Positions 8,354 to 16,961 of a stretch of 64,000 nucleotides of DNA are shown one piece after another. The DNA comes from DATLWN01 sp963764315 (GTDB taxonomy: Bacteria; Pseudomonadota; Zetaproteobacteria; Mariprofundales; Mariprofundaceae): assembly GCA_963764315.1 (NCBI GenBank), contig CAVXSB010000010.1, forward strand, positions 116,350-180,349. Direction: 5' to 3'. Numbering within the stretch: position 1 is the stretch's first letter; each line of letters begins with the position of its first letter. The notes under the pieces are model-generated. The model was not told the origin of the DNA. It did no database searches and worked only from the letters and a program-made list of their open reading frames with translations. The position numbers and the translations under genes are program-made.

Positions 8354-9214
8354 ATGGGCGAGAATATCGGATTCATCGGTCTGGGCATCATGGGGGCGCC
8401 GATGGCGGCGAACCTCATGCGGGCAGGCCATGCACTGCACGTCTACAACCGCACGCCGGACAAGGCGGCGCCACTGCTCGCGGCAGGGGCCACGGCGGCA
8501 TCATCCCCCGCCGCGCTTGCCGGCGCCTCGGACACCATCGTGCTGATGCTGACGGGGCCTGCCGCCATCGACGCCGTGCTCGCCGGCGAGGGCGGCCTGC
8601 TGGCGGTGGATCTGACCGGCCGGCGTATCATCAATATGGGCACGGTGCCGCCGGCCTATGCGGTGGAACTGGGGAAGCGCCTGACGGCGCACGGGGCGAT
8701 ATTGATCGACGCGCCGGTGTCCGGCTCAAGGGCGCCGGCCGAGGCGGGCACGCTACTGGTGCTGGCCGGCGGGGAGCCGGCGGCCATCGATGCCGCCGAA
8801 CCTGTGCTGCTGGCCATGGGCAAGGCCGTGGTGCGCTGCGGGGCCGTCGGCACCGGCTCGGCCATGAAGATGGCCGTGAACCTGCTGCTCGCCACCATGA
8901 TGGCGGGGCTGGCGGAGGCGGTGAACCTGGGCGAGAAAAGCGGCCTGGATACCGGCCTGCTGCTGGACACCGTGCTGGCAGGGCCCCTGGGCTGCGGCCT
9001 GTTTTCCATGAAGCGCGACATGCTCGTGAGCCACGCCTACCCGGTACAGTTCCCGCTCGCGCACATGGCCAAGGACCTGGGATTCATCGCCCAGGCCGCA
9101 CAGGATGCCGGCGCCCCGCTGCCGCTGGGAAGAACGGTGGCCGGGCTCTACGCGGAAGGGCCGGGAGGGGAGGACTTCGCCGCCGTCAAGCGCGTGTTCG
9201 AGGGGATGGCCTAG
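8354..9214 (+). CDS. NAD(P)-dependent beta-hydroxyacid dehydrogenase (HIBADH/GarR family)
   Basis: A 286-residue oxidoreductase of the 3-hydroxyisobutyrate dehydrogenase / tartronate semialdehyde reductase superfamily. The N-terminal Rossmann motif is FIGLGIMGAPMAANL, YNRT follows strand 2 and suggests NADPH use, the substrate-binding signature is DAPVSGSRAPAEAGTL, and the catalytic lysine is in GSAMKMAVNLL. The C-terminal all-helical domain ends normally, so the protein is full length. GGGAGGAG precedes the ATG. It overlaps the 3' end of the convergent histidine kinase by 4 bases. Likely substrates include succinic or glyoxylate-type semialdehydes; this is family knowledge only. Confidence 0.85.
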   Translation: MGENIGFIGLGIMGAPMAANLMRAGHALHVYNRTPDKAAPLLAAGATAASSPAALAGASDTIVLMLTGPAAIDAVLAGEGGLLAVDLTGRRIINMGTVPPAYAVELGKRLTAHGAILIDAPVSGSRAPAEAGTLLVLAGGEPAAIDAAEPVLLAMGKAVVRCGAVGTGSAMKMAVNLLLATMMAGLAEAVNLGEKSGLDTGLLLDTVLAGPLGCGLFSMKRDMLVSHAYPVQFPLAHMAKDLGFIAQAAQDAGAPLPLGRTVAGLYAEGPGGEDFAAVKRVFEGMA

Positions 9215-11451
9215 GACTCCTCCAGCGCCTTGCGCATGGCGCGCGCCAGCACATCGACGCGGAAGGGCTTGGACAGCACCCGCGACACCTCGGCATGGGC
9301 CAACTCGTCGCCGGCGTCGTAGCCGGTGGCAAGGATGATCGGCAGCCCGGGATTCAGTTCGCGCATGCGCGCGGCGGCCTCGACACCGCTGAGTCCGGGC
9401 ATGACGACGTCGAGGATGGCCAGGGCGATGTCGGCGCGGTGTGCCCGGAACAGCGCCCAGGCCTGCTCGCCGTCTCCGGCCACCAGCACGCGATAGCCCA
9501 GCCGGCCGATGACCTCGGCCACGGAGCGGCGCACATCCGGCTCGTCGTCGGCCAGCAGGATCAGCTCCCCATGCCCCTCCGGCACCCGACCCGTCACGGC
9601 TGCCGGCACGCGCGCCTCGCCCTCGCTCAGCGGCAGATAGAGATGGAAGCTCGTGCCCTCGCCCGGGCGGCTGTCGACCTCGACCAGGCCACCGTGGCCC
9701 TGCACGATGCTGTAGACCATGGCCAGGCCCAGGCCCGTGCCTTCGCCGACGTCCTTGGTCGTAAAGAAGGGCTCGAAGATGCGCTCGAGGTTCGCCGGGT
9801 CGATGCCCTCACCATTGTCGGAGACGGAGAGGCGGGCATAGGTACCAGCGACCTTGCCGCCGTGCGCCCGCCTGAAATGCGCATTCGGCACGAAGCGCTC
9901 CAGGTGTACCGTCACCATCGGCTCCCTGCGCCCGCGCAGGGCACCGCGGGCATTGCTGATCAAATTCATCAACACCTGCTGGATCTGCGTGGCATCACCG
10001 CGCACCGGCAACTCCTCCTCGCAGAAGTCGGTCTTCAGCCCGATATTCTCCGGCAGCGACAGCAGGCCTTTGCCGAACAGCTCGCGCAAATAACCGGCCA
10101 GCTCCAGCGCCTGCATATTGACCCGCCCCTTGCGCGCGAAGGTCAACAACTGCGAGATCAGGTCGGCGGCGCGGAAACCGAGCGCCTCGGCCACCTGCAG
10201 CTTCTCCACCAGCCCGGGCTGGGCCTCGGCATCGCTGAGCGCCAGGTAGATGTTGCCGAGCATGCCGGTGAGGATGTTATTGAAGTCGTGGGCGATGCCG
10301 CCGACCAGCGTGCCCAGCGCCTCGATCTTCTGCACCTGCCTGAGGTTGGCCTCGAGTTCGCGCTGCTCGGTGACGTCCTCCATGATGGCCAGCACCCAGG
10401 TGCCCTCGCCGTCCATGGCCACCGGCACCGAGGAGATGCGCAGCGAGCGGGGCTTGCCGGCCTTGGTGACGATCTCCGTCTCCAGATTGTACAACCGGCC
10501 CCCGGCCTCCACCTCGGCCATGCGCCGACGCGCCGCCTCCTGCCGCTCGGGGGTGGGGTACAGCATCTGGGTCCAGCCCAGGGTGTTGATCTGGCGCATG
10601 GTGTAGCCGGTGATCTCGCACATACGCTGGTTCCAGACCGCGAAATGCACGTACGGAAAGTCCTCGCTGCGCTGCCAGGTGCAAATACCTTCGGCTGCCG
10701 ATTCGATCAGCGTCTGCCTGAACTCGGCCTCCTGGCGCAGCTGCGCCTCGGAGCGCTTACGCATATCGATGTCGAAGAACACGGCCAGCGAGGCCAGTTC
10801 ACCGTCGTAGCGGATCGGCTGCGCCGACACCTCCGCCCAAAACAAGCTGCCGTTCGGCCGCGGCAGCTGCATCTCGCGTCCCTCCATATACCCGTCGGCG
10901 CTGTCCCAGCCGGGAAACGGGGCACCAACGGCGATGGCCAGCAGCGCCTCGGCCTTGGCATTGGCATAGAGTACCCGGCGATGATCGGCGATACCGACGA
11001 TGACCGCCGGCACCGGCAGCCCCTCGACGATCGATTTCATATTGTTTTCGCTGGCCCCGGGCGCCCGGTCGGCGGCCTTGAAGGCGGAGATGTCACGGAA
11101 GGTGCTCTGCATGACGGGCCGCCCCGCCACGTCGACGATGGCGATGCTGGCGGCGACGGGGATGTCGCTGCCGTCGCGATGGCGCATGACGAGTTCGAAG
11201 GAACCGGGGCCGCCGCCGGCCACATGGGCATCGAACAGCGCCACATAGGGCTCGCGCAGTTCGCACGGATACATGTCCATCACCGGCATGCCGACGAGCT
11301 CTTCGCGGGTATAGCCCAGCAGCGCGCAGGCGCGGGGATTGGCGTCGATGACGATGCGCCGCCCCATATCGCCCATAATGACGGCGTCGTGGGCATGATC
11401 CAGCGGTGCCCGACTCAGGGCCGCGGAACCAAAGGGCGCCGCCTCACTCAC
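9211..11451 (-). CDS. triple-PAS hybrid sensor histidine kinase with C-terminal receiver domain
   Basis: About 746 residues and no membrane segment, so a cytoplasmic sensor. Three PAS-like domains occupy roughly residues 15-130, 140-260 and 260-380. The HisKA motif is GGIAHDFNNILTG with the phospho-accepting histidine. NLISNARGAL, DNGEGID and GTGLGLAMVYSIVQGHGG are the N, G1 and G2 boxes of the ATPase domain. A receiver domain follows with LADDEPDVRR, the acceptor aspartate in LAILDVVMPGLSG and the lysine in SKPF. This is the NtrB-like hybrid layout. The GTG at 11451 gives a 4-base overlap with the upstream cyclase, the style used throughout this genome; an ATG at 11475 is the alternative. 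It is third in a PilZ-cyclase-kinase operon. Confidence 0.9.
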   Translation of the reverse strand: MSEAAPFGSAALSRAPLDHAHDAVIMGDMGRRIVIDANPRACALLGYTREELVGMPVMDMYPCELREPYVALFDAHVAGGGPGSFELVMRHRDGSDIPVAASIAIVDVAGRPVMQSTFRDISAFKAADRAPGASENNMKSIVEGLPVPAVIVGIADHRRVLYANAKAEALLAIAVGAPFPGWDSADGYMEGREMQLPRPNGSLFWAEVSAQPIRYDGELASLAVFFDIDMRKRSEAQLRQEAEFRQTLIESAAEGICTWQRSEDFPYVHFAVWNQRMCEITGYTMRQINTLGWTQMLYPTPERQEAARRRMAEVEAGGRLYNLETEIVTKAGKPRSLRISSVPVAMDGEGTWVLAIMEDVTEQRELEANLRQVQKIEALGTLVGGIAHDFNNILTGMLGNIYLALSDAEAQPGLVEKLQVAEALGFRAADLISQLLTFARKGRVNMQALELAGYLRELFGKGLLSLPENIGLKTDFCEEELPVRGDATQIQQVLMNLISNARGALRGRREPMVTVHLERFVPNAHFRRAHGGKVAGTYARLSVSDNGEGIDPANLERIFEPFFTTKDVGEGTGLGLAMVYSIVQGHGGLVEVDSRPGEGTSFHLYLPLSEGEARVPAAVTGRVPEGHGELILLADDEPDVRRSVAEVIGRLGYRVLVAGDGEQAWALFRAHRADIALAILDVVMPGLSGVEAAARMRELNPGLPIILATGYDAGDELAHAEVSRVLSKPFRVDVLARAMRKALEES

Positions 11452-12527
11452 ACGGGGCCGACCAGGGCATAGCATTGGACCGGGTCGGCGCGGTTGCGCA
11501 CCTTGACATGTCCCCGCTCGACGACCTGCAGGTGCGGCGGCAGTTGGCGGCGCGTGGCCTCGCCGATCAGGACCATACCGCCCTCGGCCATCTGCTGAAG
11601 GCGGGAGGCCACGTTGACGGCATCGCCGATGACCGTGTAGTCCATACGGTTCTGCGAGCCGACGTTGCCGACGACGACGGGGCCGGAATTGATACCGATG
11701 CCGACGCCGAACACCGGCTTGCCGAGCATCTGCCGCTCGGCCATCAGCTGGCGGAGATGCGCCTGCATCTCCCTGGCGGCGGCGATGGCATTCTCGGGAC
11801 CGCGCTCGGTCTGGCCGAGCAGGCCGAACACCGCCATCAGCTCGTCGCCGACGAACTTGTCCAGCACGCCCTGATGGCGGAAGATGATCTCGACCATGCC
11901 GTCGAAATACTCGTTGAGCATGGCGATGACCTCTTCCGGGCTCATGTTCTCGGACAGCGTCGTGAAGGAACGGATGTCGGCGAACAATATCGTCACCTCC
12001 TGCACATGGTGCTGCGCCGGCAGATCGCCCTCCGCCTTCAGAAGCTGGTCGATGGCGTTCTGCGGCACATAGCGGCTCATGCGCGCGCGCAGGATCGCCT
12101 CCTCCTGCAGCCGCTCCTGGTAGCCCTCGATGTCCTTGGCGTAGAGCATCATCTTCGTCGTCATCTCGCGGAAGTTGCGGCGCAACGTCTCGCCCTCCTC
12201 GATCATGGTGTTGAAGGCGAGCTCCAGCCCGGCCAGCTCCCTGGGCTTGCGCCCCGGGATGGTGATCGTCTGGGGCGTCTTCGCGGCCATGGACTTGTGC
12301 ACCTTGGTGACGAACTCGACGAGCTTGTCGCCGTTACGCCTAAGCAGCACCAGGCCGACCAGGTGGCAGCTGAAGATGGCCAGCGCCACCACCAGCATTT
12401 CCTGCGTCACCGGGATATGCATGATCGCCACGATGTAAACGACGAGAATGTACGGCACCAGGCCGATCAGGCTGAAGGCCCAGTAGATGATCTGCTGGAT
12501 GCCCGTACCGCGGCCCTGCGGCATCAT
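11448..12527 (-). CDS. membrane-anchored class III adenylate/guanylate cyclase
   Basis: 359 residues. Two transmembrane helices lie near residues 12-36 and 42-61, then a HAMP-like linker and helix (about 85-150), then a class III nucleotide cyclase domain. Catalytic features are the metal-binding aspartate in ILFADIRSFTTLSE, the second aspartate in DKFVGDELMAVFG, and the transition-state region GVGIGINSGPVVVGNVGSQNRMDYTVIGDAVNVASRL with the conserved N and R. These are intact, so it should make cAMP from ATP (or cGMP). The DYTVIGDAVN loop carries the aspartate typical of adenylate specificity. It overlaps the PilZ gene upstream (ATGA) and the kinase downstream. Confidence 0.9.
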   Translation of the reverse strand: MMPQGRGTGIQQIIYWAFSLIGLVPYILVVYIVAIMHIPVTQEMLVVALAIFSCHLVGLVLLRRNGDKLVEFVTKVHKSMAAKTPQTITIPGRKPRELAGLELAFNTMIEEGETLRRNFREMTTKMMLYAKDIEGYQERLQEEAILRARMSRYVPQNAIDQLLKAEGDLPAQHHVQEVTILFADIRSFTTLSENMSPEEVIAMLNEYFDGMVEIIFRHQGVLDKFVGDELMAVFGLLGQTERGPENAIAAAREMQAHLRQLMAERQMLGKPVFGVGIGINSGPVVVGNVGSQNRMDYTVIGDAVNVASRLQQMAEGGMVLIGEATRRQLPPHLQVVERGHVKVRNRADPVQCYALVGPV

Positions 12528-12895
12528 GTGCCGTCCCCCGCATTCTCCGGGGGGATGGCGCTGCGACGGAAGTCCAGCATGTCGTCCATGGATACGCCGA
12601 TCAGTGCGGCGCCGTCGGCGGCGGGCCTGTCGATGCGGATAACGGTGGCGCCGCCTTCCAGGCGCGCATCGATCCTGTCGGTACCGGGCAGCATGATCAC
12701 CAGCCGCAGGTCCTGGCCGATGTGGTAGCGCCCGGGATCCCGGCTTGCGAACGAGGCACCGCTGCCGGAGACGTCGCGCAACACCGAATCCTCCAGCATC
12801 TGCCGGCCATCGCCGCCGGAGACGCAGACCCGGACCCTCAGGTCCAGGGTATAACGCTCGAATGCCCGGCGGTTCGCGTCCTTCCCCTGCTCCAT
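12524..12895 (-). CDS. PilZ domain c-di-GMP receptor protein
   Basis: A 123-residue single PilZ domain. Both halves of the c-di-GMP binding signature are present: the N-terminal arginine loop NRRAFERY (RxxxR) near residues 9-16 and the D/NxSxxG strand DVSGSGASF near 42-50. As a stand-alone receptor it would change a partner's activity when c-di-GMP binds. The partner is suggested by gene order: it is first in an operon with overlapping stop/start codons to a membrane nucleotide cyclase and then a hybrid kinase, so c-di-GMP level could gate cAMP production. Confidence 0.85.
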   Translation of the reverse strand: MEQGKDANRRAFERYTLDLRVRVCVSGGDGRQMLEDSVLRDVSGSGASFASRDPGRYHIGQDLRLVIMLPGTDRIDARLEGGATVIRIDRPAADGAALIGVSMDDMLDFRRSAIPPENAGDGT

Positions 12896-13031
12896 GCTTC
12901 AGCTCCTCGCAGTCATGGCACTGCGCCCTCAGCGTATAACAGCCGCCTACGCAAGGCTACCGTCGCCCCTTGCGCCGGGCGAGGCAGCGGCGGATGATGC
13001 GCCGTTTTCATCCTGGTCGGGTGGTATCGGC

Positions 13032-13838
13032 ATGCGGCTCGTTTCCTTCAATCTGTTCCGAAGCCTCGGCATGCCGGGGGTCACCTATATCAAGCCGGCC
13101 GAGATGTACGAGAAGCGGGCGCTGATCGAGGCGGCGGACTGGGTGCTGTTCCCGGAGACCTGGCAGCTGAACACACTGCTCTATGCCTTCCGCAGCCGCA
13201 TCTTCCCGAGCCCGGCCGGCTACCACCTCGGCGCCGACAAGGTGCAGATGACGCGCGCCTTCTGGGCCACCTGCCCCGCACATGTGCCGCATACGCGCAT
13301 CGAGGCGGCCGATGCCGCCGGCAGCGAGGCTATCCTCGAAAGCTTCTCCTTCCCGTTCGTGGCCAAGGAGATCCGCCATTCCATGGGCCGCGGCGTGCAC
13401 CTGATCGAGGATGCAGGCAGCTGGCGCCGCCACGTCGCGGACAATGCCGTGCTGTACGCGCAGGAGCTGTTGCCCATCGAGCGAGACCTGCGCATCGTCG
13501 TCATCGGCCGCCGGGCGGCGGCCGCCTACTGGCGCCAGCGCCCGGACTGGGGCTTCCATACGAATGTGGCGCGCGGCGGCGTCATCGCCTTCGATCCCGT
13601 GCCGCCGGCCGCCCTGGCCCTGGCCGAACGGTTGGCGGCTGAGCTCTCCATCGACCATGCCGGCTTCGACATCGCCTGGGTCGACGATCATCCCTACGTC
13701 TTCGAATTCAACCTGCTGTTCGGCAACCAGGGACTGGGCGCATGCGGCGTCAACCTGGCCGAGGAGATCTACCGCCACCTCGAAGCCATGACTCCGAAGC
13801 ACAAGCCGACGCGCCCGCGGCGCCGGCGGGCGGCCTAG
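13032..13838 (+). CDS. ATP-grasp (RimK-like) ligase of unknown substrate
   Basis: About 268 residues when started at MRLVSFNLFRSLGM. The ATP-grasp fold is shown by SFPFVAKEIRHSMGRGVHLIED (ATP-binding lysine and glycine loop), AQELLPIERDLRIVVIGRRAAAAYWR and the Mg-binding C-terminal end HAGFDIAWVDDHPYVFEFNLLFGNQG. These proteins join an acid to an amine through an acyl-phosphate; RimK relatives add glutamate to a protein or peptide. The substrate is not visible. The upstream open frame back to 12894 looks non-coding and overlaps the divergent PilZ start, so 13032 is preferred. The tail is very basic (PTRPRRRRAA). Confidence 0.75.
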   Translation: MRLVSFNLFRSLGMPGVTYIKPAEMYEKRALIEAADWVLFPETWQLNTLLYAFRSRIFPSPAGYHLGADKVQMTRAFWATCPAHVPHTRIEAADAAGSEAILESFSFPFVAKEIRHSMGRGVHLIEDAGSWRRHVADNAVLYAQELLPIERDLRIVVIGRRAAAAYWRQRPDWGFHTNVARGGVIAFDPVPPAALALAERLAAELSIDHAGFDIAWVDDHPYVFEFNLLFGNQGLGACGVNLAEEIYRHLEAMTPKHKPTRPRRRRAA

Positions 13839-13878
13839 GGCCTGTTCCACGGGTTTCGCACCGAACGCTGCCAGGCCC

Positions 13879-14556
13879 TTAAAAGGGCAGGCCCAGCGCC
13901 CGGCATAAAAAGCGCATCCATGGCACGGCATCGGCGAATCGCGCCGCCGTGAAGGCGGCGAAATCGGCCTCGGTGGCGGAGTCCGGCAGCAGCGGACAGA
14001 TACCGATATAATCCTTGCGCCGCAGATCCTCCGCCAGCGGATGCGACGGGGCATAGCCGCGCGGCATGCGCTTCAGGCTCTCACCGCCCAGGGTGAAGCT
14101 GCGTGTAAAACCGGCATCATCGCGCGCCGTTCGCCAGCGCCGCGCATGGCGGTCGATGGCGGTGCGGATGGCCGCCAGTGCCGCGGCGTCCGGACGCCAG
14201 ATGCCGGCGGCGACGAAGGCTTCGTCCGGGGACAGGTGCACATAGAAGCCGGGGGCATGGATATCGCGCCCCAGGGCATGGCGGAAATGCATGCCGATAT
14301 GCGCCTTGTACGGGGTCTTGTCGCGGGAGAAGCGCGTGTCGCGATGCACGCGCATCAGCGAGCCGCCCCGCCTGCCGGCCACGGCCGGCACATGCGGCGA
14401 GATGGCCGCCAGGTACGGGGCCATGGCATCGATATAGGCCAGTGCCGGGGTCCGCACATCAGCCTCGTAGCGTGCGCGGTGCTCGGCGAACCAGTCGCGG
14501 CGGTTATTCGCGGCAAGCTCGGCCAGGAAGCGGAAGGTTTCGGGCGTGAAGCTCAA
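13879..14556 (-). CDS. DUF2461 family protein
   Basis: About 225 residues, beginning (M)SFTPETFRFLAELAANN, the usual opening of DUF2461. WFAEHRARYE, RDTRFSRDKTPYKAHIGMHFRH and the FYVHLSPDEAFVAAGIW strand are conserved family segments, and the length equals the family norm. The start is a TTG at 14556 that overlaps the TGA stop of the tlpA gene as TTGA, so translation is probably coupled to tlpA. Function is unknown. An open frame that appears to fuse this protein to the TlpA upstream exists only because of the frameshift at 14652. Confidence 0.8.
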   Translation of the reverse strand: MSFTPETFRFLAELAANNRRDWFAEHRARYEADVRTPALAYIDAMAPYLAAISPHVPAVAGRRGGSLMRVHRDTRFSRDKTPYKAHIGMHFRHALGRDIHAPGFYVHLSPDEAFVAAGIWRPDAAALAAIRTAIDRHARRWRTARDDAGFTRSFTLGGESLKRMPRGYAPSHPLAEDLRRKDYIGICPLLPDSATEADFAAFTAARFADAVPWMRFLCRALGLPF

Positions 14557-15021
14557 TGCGGGGACTGCACCATGACCTGCTCGACTGCGGCCTCGGTCTG
14601 CGGGCCCTCGAAGCGATGGACCAGGTGCCCGCCCGGCCCGTACAGGAAAGCTGGTCGGCAGGCCCCTGATACCGCCGAACCCGGCAGCCATGTCGGCACT
14701 GCCGAGCACGATGGGGTAATCCATGCGCTGCCGGCGCACGAAATCGATGACGGACTGCGGATTGCGGTAGCTGACGGCGATGCCGATGACGGAAAGACCT
14801 TCGGGGGCATCATGCTCGAGACGCATCAGTTCGGGGATCTCCTGCCTACAGGGCTGGCACCAGGGGGCCCAGAAATTCACCAGCACCCAGCGCCCGTGGA
14901 AATCCGCCTGGTTCAGGGTCTTGCCGGCCATGTCCTGCAGCGTCCAGGCACAGGCCGAGGCCGGTGCCAGCCCCATGCACACGCCTATGCACACAATCCG
15001 CAGCCATGCCGTAAGCCTCAT
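14553..15021 (-). pseudogene. TlpA-type periplasmic thioredoxin, frameshifted
   Basis: The gene starts at ATG 15021 (GGGAGGGGG directly upstream) with a signal peptide ending SACA, then WTLQDMAGKTLNQADFHGRW, WVLVNFWAPWCQPC (redox CxxC) and GGIRGLPT. There the frame is lost. The neighbouring frame continues exactly as expected, AFLYGPGGHLVHRFEGPQTE, and stops at 14553. One extra base at about 14652 explains it; removing it restores the cis-proline GLPTAFLYG and a protein of about 155 residues. The gene lies 35 bases after the barrel gene, probably one operon. It could be a real pseudogene or a consensus error. Confidence 0.8.
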
Positions 15022-15055
15022 GCCCCCTCCCGCGACGATTTCCCAGCTTCGAATC

Positions 15056-15991
15056 TCACATATTATAGGTGATGCCGAAACTGAACACCTGCCTCGGCAC
15101 CAGCTGGATGCCGGTGACATGCTGATAGACGGGCAGGTACAGATTGGCATTGGCCATCCAGTGGCGGCCCAGGTCGAGCACGACGCCGGGGGTCACGAAC
15201 ACCGTGCTCAGGCCGGAGTTCGCCGGGTTGGCGTTGATGCCGGAATCCGACAGGCGTTGCGTGTAATGGAACTGCAGCATCGGCGCGAAGTGGTCCCTGA
15301 AGCGGAAGCCGTCGTAATGGATGCCCCCCACCACCTGCAGGCTGTTGCCCGGCCGGTAGCCATCGCGCGCATCGACGGCGCTGCGGTAGAGGCCCTGGGC
15401 GAACCAGCTCCAGTTCGGCGCCAGACTGCCCCACTGGTAGCCGCCGAGCAGCACGTCGGTGGTGCCTGAGCCCGGCTGCGTGTCGCGGTCGAAACCGGCG
15501 GCGGTATGGGTACCGGTCGGCAGCTTCAGACCGAAGATCAGGCCCGTCGACATGTCGTCGGAGAAGCCGCTGTAGATGCCCTCGATGCGCATGTCCGACA
15601 GCGTGTCGACCTTGCTGTTGGCGATCTGCGCCGGCGCGGCGCCGAAATTGGCATCGGTGTCGAAGTGGCGCTGCCAGTAAGGCACCATGGCCATGATGCC
15701 CCAGGAGCGGTTGATCTGGTACTGCACGTTCAGGTTATAGAACGTCGTGTTGATGCGCTTGTCGGGGCTCCGGGACAGCGGGATCCTGGAACCACCCTGC
15801 ATGGCCTGATCCTGATCGAGAAACGTCGTCTGCAGATTGATAGCCAGGCCCGATGCCGTCGGCAGCCCCAAGCCCGGCATGCCCACCGAGAACATGCCGC
15901 AGCCACAGGCACAAGCCATCGCCTGGGACGGCATCAGGGCCAGCCATGCCGCCAGTATTAGGCCTAGGGCCTGCGATATCGTTCGTTTCAT
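15056..15991 (-). CDS. outer-membrane beta-barrel (transporter-like) protein with Cys cluster after signal peptide
   Basis: 311 residues. A signal peptide (MKRTISQALGLILAAWLALMP) is cleaved near SQAMA, placing CACGCG at the mature N-terminus. The rest is alternating strands ending in aromatic-Met (FSFGITYNM), the pattern of MetA-pathway/'transporter' barrels. The C-terminal piece LYLPVYQHVTGIQLVPRQVFSF closely resembles QLPIYQRLNGIQLKDSYRVMF in the barrel at 19065, so the two are paralogues. The cysteine cluster suggests metal or heme-thiol binding in the periplasm. A RegA-type palindrome lies 57-71 bases upstream of the start. A TlpA gene follows. The transported substrate is unknown. Confidence 0.8.
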   Translation of the reverse strand: MKRTISQALGLILAAWLALMPSQAMACACGCGMFSVGMPGLGLPTASGLAINLQTTFLDQDQAMQGGSRIPLSRSPDKRINTTFYNLNVQYQINRSWGIMAMVPYWQRHFDTDANFGAAPAQIANSKVDTLSDMRIEGIYSGFSDDMSTGLIFGLKLPTGTHTAAGFDRDTQPGSGTTDVLLGGYQWGSLAPNWSWFAQGLYRSAVDARDGYRPGNSLQVVGGIHYDGFRFRDHFAPMLQFHYTQRLSDSGINANPANSGLSTVFVTPGVVLDLGRHWMANANLYLPVYQHVTGIQLVPRQVFSFGITYNM

Positions 15992-16047
15992 GGTGATCCC
16001 CCCCGAGATGGTGCCCGCATGCTGGATCGGGGGCGGGGATTGGCAAT

Positions 16048-16062
16048 GCGGCAAATTGTCGC
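16048..16062. promoter_or_regulatory. RegA/PrrA-type palindromic box upstream of the minus-strand barrel gene
   Basis: GCGGCAAATTGTCGC here (GCGACAATTTGCCGC on the minus strand) differs by one base from the box at 18826. It fits the published RegA/PrrA/RegR style of site, GCGnC(A/G) and GnCGC half-sites around an AT core, and lies in the 88-base gap between the NiCoT stop and the barrel start. Confidence 0.65.
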
Positions 16063-16079
16063 GATCGGCCGGGTCGCGA

Positions 16080-16958
16080 TCAGCCGGCAGGAAGCAGCCG
16101 GCGCACGGCGGCCGAACATGCCCAGACGACGGCAAACAGGGCGACCACCGCCAGCCCCAGTATCCCGGGACCGGCATCGGCAATGGCGTGCAGAGGGCCG
16201 GGCAGCACCCCATGCGCCGCCAGCAGGTGGCCGGCCTCGACGATGGCGACGGTGACGGCCACCAGCACCGACAGCAGCGTCACCGCCGTATCGTAGCGGC
16301 GTCCGCCCCCGGCCCAGCCGTAGGCGCCGAGCATCAGGGCGCTGTCCAGCGTGTCCACCAGCGCCATGCCGGCGGCGAACAGGATCGGGAAGAGCATGAT
16401 CGTCCAGGGTGACAACCCGTGCGCGCCCTGGATGGCGGAGATGCCGAGCAGGCCGATCTCGGTGGCGGTGTCGAAGCCCAGGCCGAACAGCATGCCGAGC
16501 GGCAGCATCTGCCAGCTGTGTCCGATCATGCCGAACAGCCGTCGGCGCGGCGAGCTGCCCCGCCGATGGACCAGCAGCATCAGGTTGGCGGCGGCGATGG
16601 CGAGCAGGAATCCGGCAGAGATGCCGGTGCCGAGCCCGTCTCCCATCCCCTTCAGGGCCGCCAGGCCGTGCAGCGAGCCGGCGGTGGCGGCGACGGCCGC
16701 CGACAAGGCGGCGACGACGCCGGCATGGCCGAGCGAAAAGCAGAGCCCGGCCGCCGCCGGCCGCCTCCCCCGCTGCATCAGGCTGCGGGTCACATTATCG
16801 ATGGCGGCGATATGGTCCGCGTCGATGCCGTGGCGCAGGCCGTAGGCATAGGCGATCAGCGCCATGCCGAGCAGGCCCGCATGGCCTTCCAGGGCCAGCC
16901 ATGCCAGTACCCAGGCGGCGAGGTTGGCCGCGGCCACGCCGGCACCCAGGCGGACCAT
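16080..16958 (-). CDS. NiCoT family nickel/cobalt permease
   Basis: About 292 residues and eight hydrophobic segments. The family signature RHGIDADHIAAIDNVTR (the HX4DH nickel-selectivity motif in helix II) is intact, as are LGFDTATEIGLLG and GMALVDTLDSALMLGAYGW, the other two NiCoT signatures. It imports Ni2+ and/or Co2+ across the inner membrane, supplying hydrogenase, urease or cobalamin synthesis; the class II reductase at the left edge of the window is a cobalamin user. An ATG at 16958 follows an in-frame GTG at 16961; the gene starts 3 bases after the regA stop, so it is the third gene of the regB-regA operon. Confidence 0.9.
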   Translation of the reverse strand: MVRLGAGVAAANLAAWVLAWLALEGHAGLLGMALIAYAYGLRHGIDADHIAAIDNVTRSLMQRGRRPAAAGLCFSLGHAGVVAALSAAVAATAGSLHGLAALKGMGDGLGTGISAGFLLAIAAANLMLLVHRRGSSPRRRLFGMIGHSWQMLPLGMLFGLGFDTATEIGLLGISAIQGAHGLSPWTIMLFPILFAAGMALVDTLDSALMLGAYGWAGGGRRYDTAVTLLSVLVAVTVAIVEAGHLLAAHGVLPGPLHAIADAGPGILGLAVVALFAVVWACSAAVRRLLPAG

Positions 16959-16961
16959 CAC

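Noticed and set aside
7993..11472. Very long plus-strand ORF (1,159 codons) and similar giants at 17537-20254 and 42464-45145
   Set aside because: They are the antisense or wrong frame of strong genes (kinase; regB and barrel; ABC permeases). Composition is His/Arg/Gln-rich with no domains, typical of shadows in GC-rich DNA.
13879..15150. Single protein fusing TlpA to DUF2461
   Set aside because: The fusion frame loses TlpA similarity at GLPT and has nonsense between; the correct TlpA continuation is in another frame and stops at 14553. The fusion results from the extra base at 14652.
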